This document shows, one piece after another, positions 61,301 to 64,000 of a DNA stretch of 64,000 nucleotides; the stretch's first letter is position 1; each line of letters opens with the position of its first letter. The notes below the pieces were generated by a model, which ran no database searches, was not told the DNA's origin, and saw nothing but the letters and a program-made list of their open reading frames with translations. The stretch is from Liolophura sinensis. Taxonomy: Eukaryota; Mollusca; Polyplacophora; Chitonida; Chitonidae. The stretch is taken from the NCBI RefSeq assembly GCF_032854445.1, contig NC_088295.1, forward strand, positions 72,258,028-72,322,027, given 5' to 3'. The translations under genes and the position numbers were made by a program.

Positions 61301-63854
61301 ACATAACAAAAAGCCATGTATCTTATAACAAAAACATTGCTTCATTTTTGTTTATTTATGGTTAAAAATACAGACCATACCATCAGAAGTCAGATGCCTA
61401 TATATCCTCAGTTGAAAAAAAGGTATTAGCCGAATGAGGGCGCATGTTCCGTATTGGCTGGAGGCCCATAGAGTTACTCGTTGGCATTTCACGTTTTTCT
61501 TCCACCTGATTCAACTAAAAGGTTTTCCCCGGAGCGCTACCTCTACCAATCCACAACACGTGATTCGACCATGCTGTCAACAGCCTGTGTTGTTTGTGGC
61601 GCAAATAAACATGTTAGACAGATGTTTTACAGTAATTGGTTGCCTGAAACAACAGTGGGTACAGACATGAGGTATAGACGTAAAAGTACATTATCAGCTT
61701 CTCGAGGTAAAACCCTTATTTATAGAAGCCTCTAGCTTATGGCAGTCATGCGAAATATTTCTTGTATTCAATTTTTCAACGCTTCAGATGAGAGATAAAT
61801 ATGGAATCAATGATTTGTTGTGCAATTCATTAGCAATAAACTTCAAGTTACACGAAAGTGGCAATCATAAGCCAAAGGAAACTCATTTGGAATCGATCGT
61901 TGTCCCAAGATTCTGTCCACGTACGACAATATTTATTGTCAGAACCATATCTACAATAAGGAAACTTTCCCGCCTAAAGCAATTGTGACCAACGTTGTGT
62001 AATCTGTTACAGCTGGTAACGTTGTATTCATTTGTTACACAAGAATAATGCCCATTTCGGTCGGTATCTCGTCGTCTATTCGCGGGAAAGGACCATGGTT
62101 GGAGACGTAAGTTGTTTCAGTCGCACGCCGTTTTTCCGGTTCGTATTCAATGTAATTATACAAAATACGATAGCTAAGAAACCGGAAATGCTGTCTCTGT
62201 GTAAGGTGGTTAGAGGTAAAAAACATACATGTGGAACATTTTAAGGAGAAGCTACCTTTATTTAACTTCCACGCAAAACTAATGACATCTTGCGGAAAGG
62301 TCTATCAAAATACAAATACCTGACGAATTTGAAAGAAGGAATGCCTTGGTAGATTTACGTTAAAAAAATTATATCAAATGGTTCCTCCAAATCCGGTGTT
62401 AAATGATAGGTCTTTCCGAAGTCTGTTTCCCCTACTTTCAGTGGTTCTCGCTAGATTCATCGGATGTCATATACCACTTTTATCCTCCATCGGGCTGCGC
62501 AATTACCTTGATAATCTTCAATTTTTCATTAGCTTGAGCGCTTGGGTTTGTGTTTATTTTCACATAAAGTGTAGATCTCTGTGTTTATGCATCATGTTAT
62601 ATGAATTCAATACTTTAATTGTTGCCCTTCAACCGTGGACGCAATATGAAAACTATTCTCGTATAAGCCAGAAAAAAACAAAAGTGAACACAAACACCAT
62701 CAATCAATACGAAAAACAGTTCCTTGAAATACCAAACCCTAGCGTAACTGAAAATCAGTAAGTTTAGCACGGCATCACTTTTATACTGTGGCGTATTCAG
62801 AATAAAGCCCGGACGGGACGCTCGACAAGACGGGAAATATAGTGGGGACAAACAGAGCTTAACAGTTACCCCTGTCCTTTTTGTTTATAGCAAGACCGAT
62901 TATCACTTGGCCAAGACATAAACAAGATTACCTAGGATATTTGTCAAATAGGAAGTAGTGTACAGCAGAGAATAGCATTCTTTGTTTTCTTTCATCCATC
63001 TTCGCTTAGTACGAATGATTTTGACCAAAGTTTAGCCACAAAGGAATGTCCAACGTTTAATATGACTGGAGCAGTTGTTTCAAACTCATTTTGTAGCTTA
63101 TGGTCCTTAAGTCATACGAGACCTCCAGCCAAGGTATGTTTTCTACTGACATAATAAGTTGTATGTTGGCATTGTAAATCGCTTATTTCTTCACTGTACA
63201 GCGCTGCTATCTTGTCAGAGCACCAGTCAGACAGTGTCATGGTTGATTTGAATTCAAAAAGAAAAAAAATGAACTCACTATACACAAGAGATGATGGTCA
63301 TCTTGTTTTCGGGAAACTTAACCGCATGTTGCGTTTCATGCCAACACGTTCTGTATAGTCTAAAAGATGCATGTAAATTGTCGAGCCTTTAGTTTTAAAG
63401 AGACGAGGCACCTGGAACCTTTGACGTCACGATGTACCGTAAGGCGCACCTATAGATTTACGGTTCAGGTGCCAAATATCGGTTCACTCGTTAGGTCAAC
63501 ATACTACTATGTTATGATAAACATCGCTTTTTTCTTTACCATTAAACTTAAGGAACTTCTGATTTCCAGCTGACTGAGAATAAACAAGCATCTCTTAAGA
63601 CGTGTAGAAATTCATGGCGTCAGACACAATCTGTTTACTTCTCTCGTTCATTTCGGCTTATCATCTAGCTATTGGACAGAGGTGATTTTAGTGCGTATTA
63701 ACTGCCCAATCTTGCAACACCATATCAACCCCACTGAAATGTTTTCTATACAAAAATACTTTTTCATTCCTGTTTAAAGAGGTAAAATGTTTTTTGTTTT
63801 TTTTTTACACGCAGAAAACTGATACCTAAACTTCCGTATTTTAAAGACTCCAGC
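58353..63854. other. Non-coding stretch to near the right end
   Basis: It contains one SINE scrap (59847) and a moderately CpG-rich segment at about 58860-59058 ending in a good donor-like ctcgtg|gtaagt. No domain-bearing ORF was recognised. Confidence 0.3.
59847..59893 (+). repeat. SINE 3'-end fragment
   Basis: gtaagtgaaaaaagtattga and gtgttaaacacctatcacag correspond to the conserved 3' block and tail start of the SINE, with a short deletion. Confidence 0.6.
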
Positions 63855-64000
63855 ACAGGACTAAGGTTAGAGCCATAAGGCGGCGCGATTTTAATAGCTG
63901 GTAAATGGTCACACATATTAAAGGAAAAATCCGGTCAGTTGTAAATTTATCTCAGTTAGCGCTTTATTCTAACTGTTCATATATATGATTAAAAGATAGT
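63855..64000 (+). repeat. Unclassified interspersed repeat, copy E, running off the window
   Basis: aatagctggtaaatggtcac, aatttatctcagtt and tttattctaactgttcatat align in order with copies A, C and D. The copy continues past base 64000. Confidence 0.65.

Noticed and set aside
62378-62761. 127-codon + strand frame.
   Set aside because: No recognisable domain or start context.

Overview
This window looks like AT-rich, gene-poor nuclear DNA from an animal, most likely a lophotrochozoan and probably a mollusc. Three things point that way: two rhodopsin-family receptors of the orphan or peptide-receptor-like type that is expanded in molluscs; many copies of a tRNA-derived SINE whose 3' end (gtataagtgaaatattcttg... 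then an AATA tail) I associate with molluscan and other lophotrochozoan genomes; and long non-coding stretches with microsatellites. The species cannot be named from this sequence. There is no operon structure, CRISPR array, rRNA or convincing tRNA gene.

Only two protein-coding genes are well supported. Both are on the + strand, each has an uninterrupted coding sequence, and they are paralogous seven-transmembrane receptors: 15730-16839 (369 aa) and 31588-32907 (439 aa from the preferred start). They share ERF in place of DRY, lack Trp 4.50 and Trp 6.48, and carry N-F-x-F-Y in place of NPxxY. The first has a good splice acceptor in its leader (15618-15619) and a four-codon upstream ORF. The second has a CpG-rich block with a strong splice donor (30548/30549) about 1 kb upstream. 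Both are therefore probably genes with non-coding 5' exons and one coding exon.

Layout. 1-9 kb is non-coding, with a short tandem duplication beside a SINE scrap (2.5 kb), a degenerate GTCT tract (4.8-5.06 kb), a long CT microsatellite (6.65-6.73 kb) and one copy of an unclassified repeat (7.0 kb). 9.2-10.9 kb is an old, broken Ty3/gypsy remnant with repeated flanks. 12.9-13.3 kb is a decayed 46/95-bp tandem array. 15.6-17.7 kb is receptor gene 1. 17.7-30 kb is rich in SINEs, several with clear target-site duplications, plus three more copies of the unclassified repeat and a 21-bp perfect hairpin. 30.4-33 kb is receptor gene 2. 33.5-49 kb holds more SINEs, a palindromic 25-bp repeat (35.2 kb), a candidate MITE (37.06-37.37 kb) and a 23-bp triplication (46.5 kb). 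50-64 kb has a TA tract, a CpG-rich island (53.6-53.8 kb), a regular but diverged 38-bp minisatellite (58.2 kb) and a fifth copy of the unclassified repeat at the right edge.

The two receptors are the only functional system I can see, as neighbouring members of a tandemly expanded orphan receptor family. The least explained items are the unclassified five-copy repeat, the 25-bp palindromic repeat, the short internally deleted SINE and the CpG island at 53.6 kb. All alignments were made by eye.
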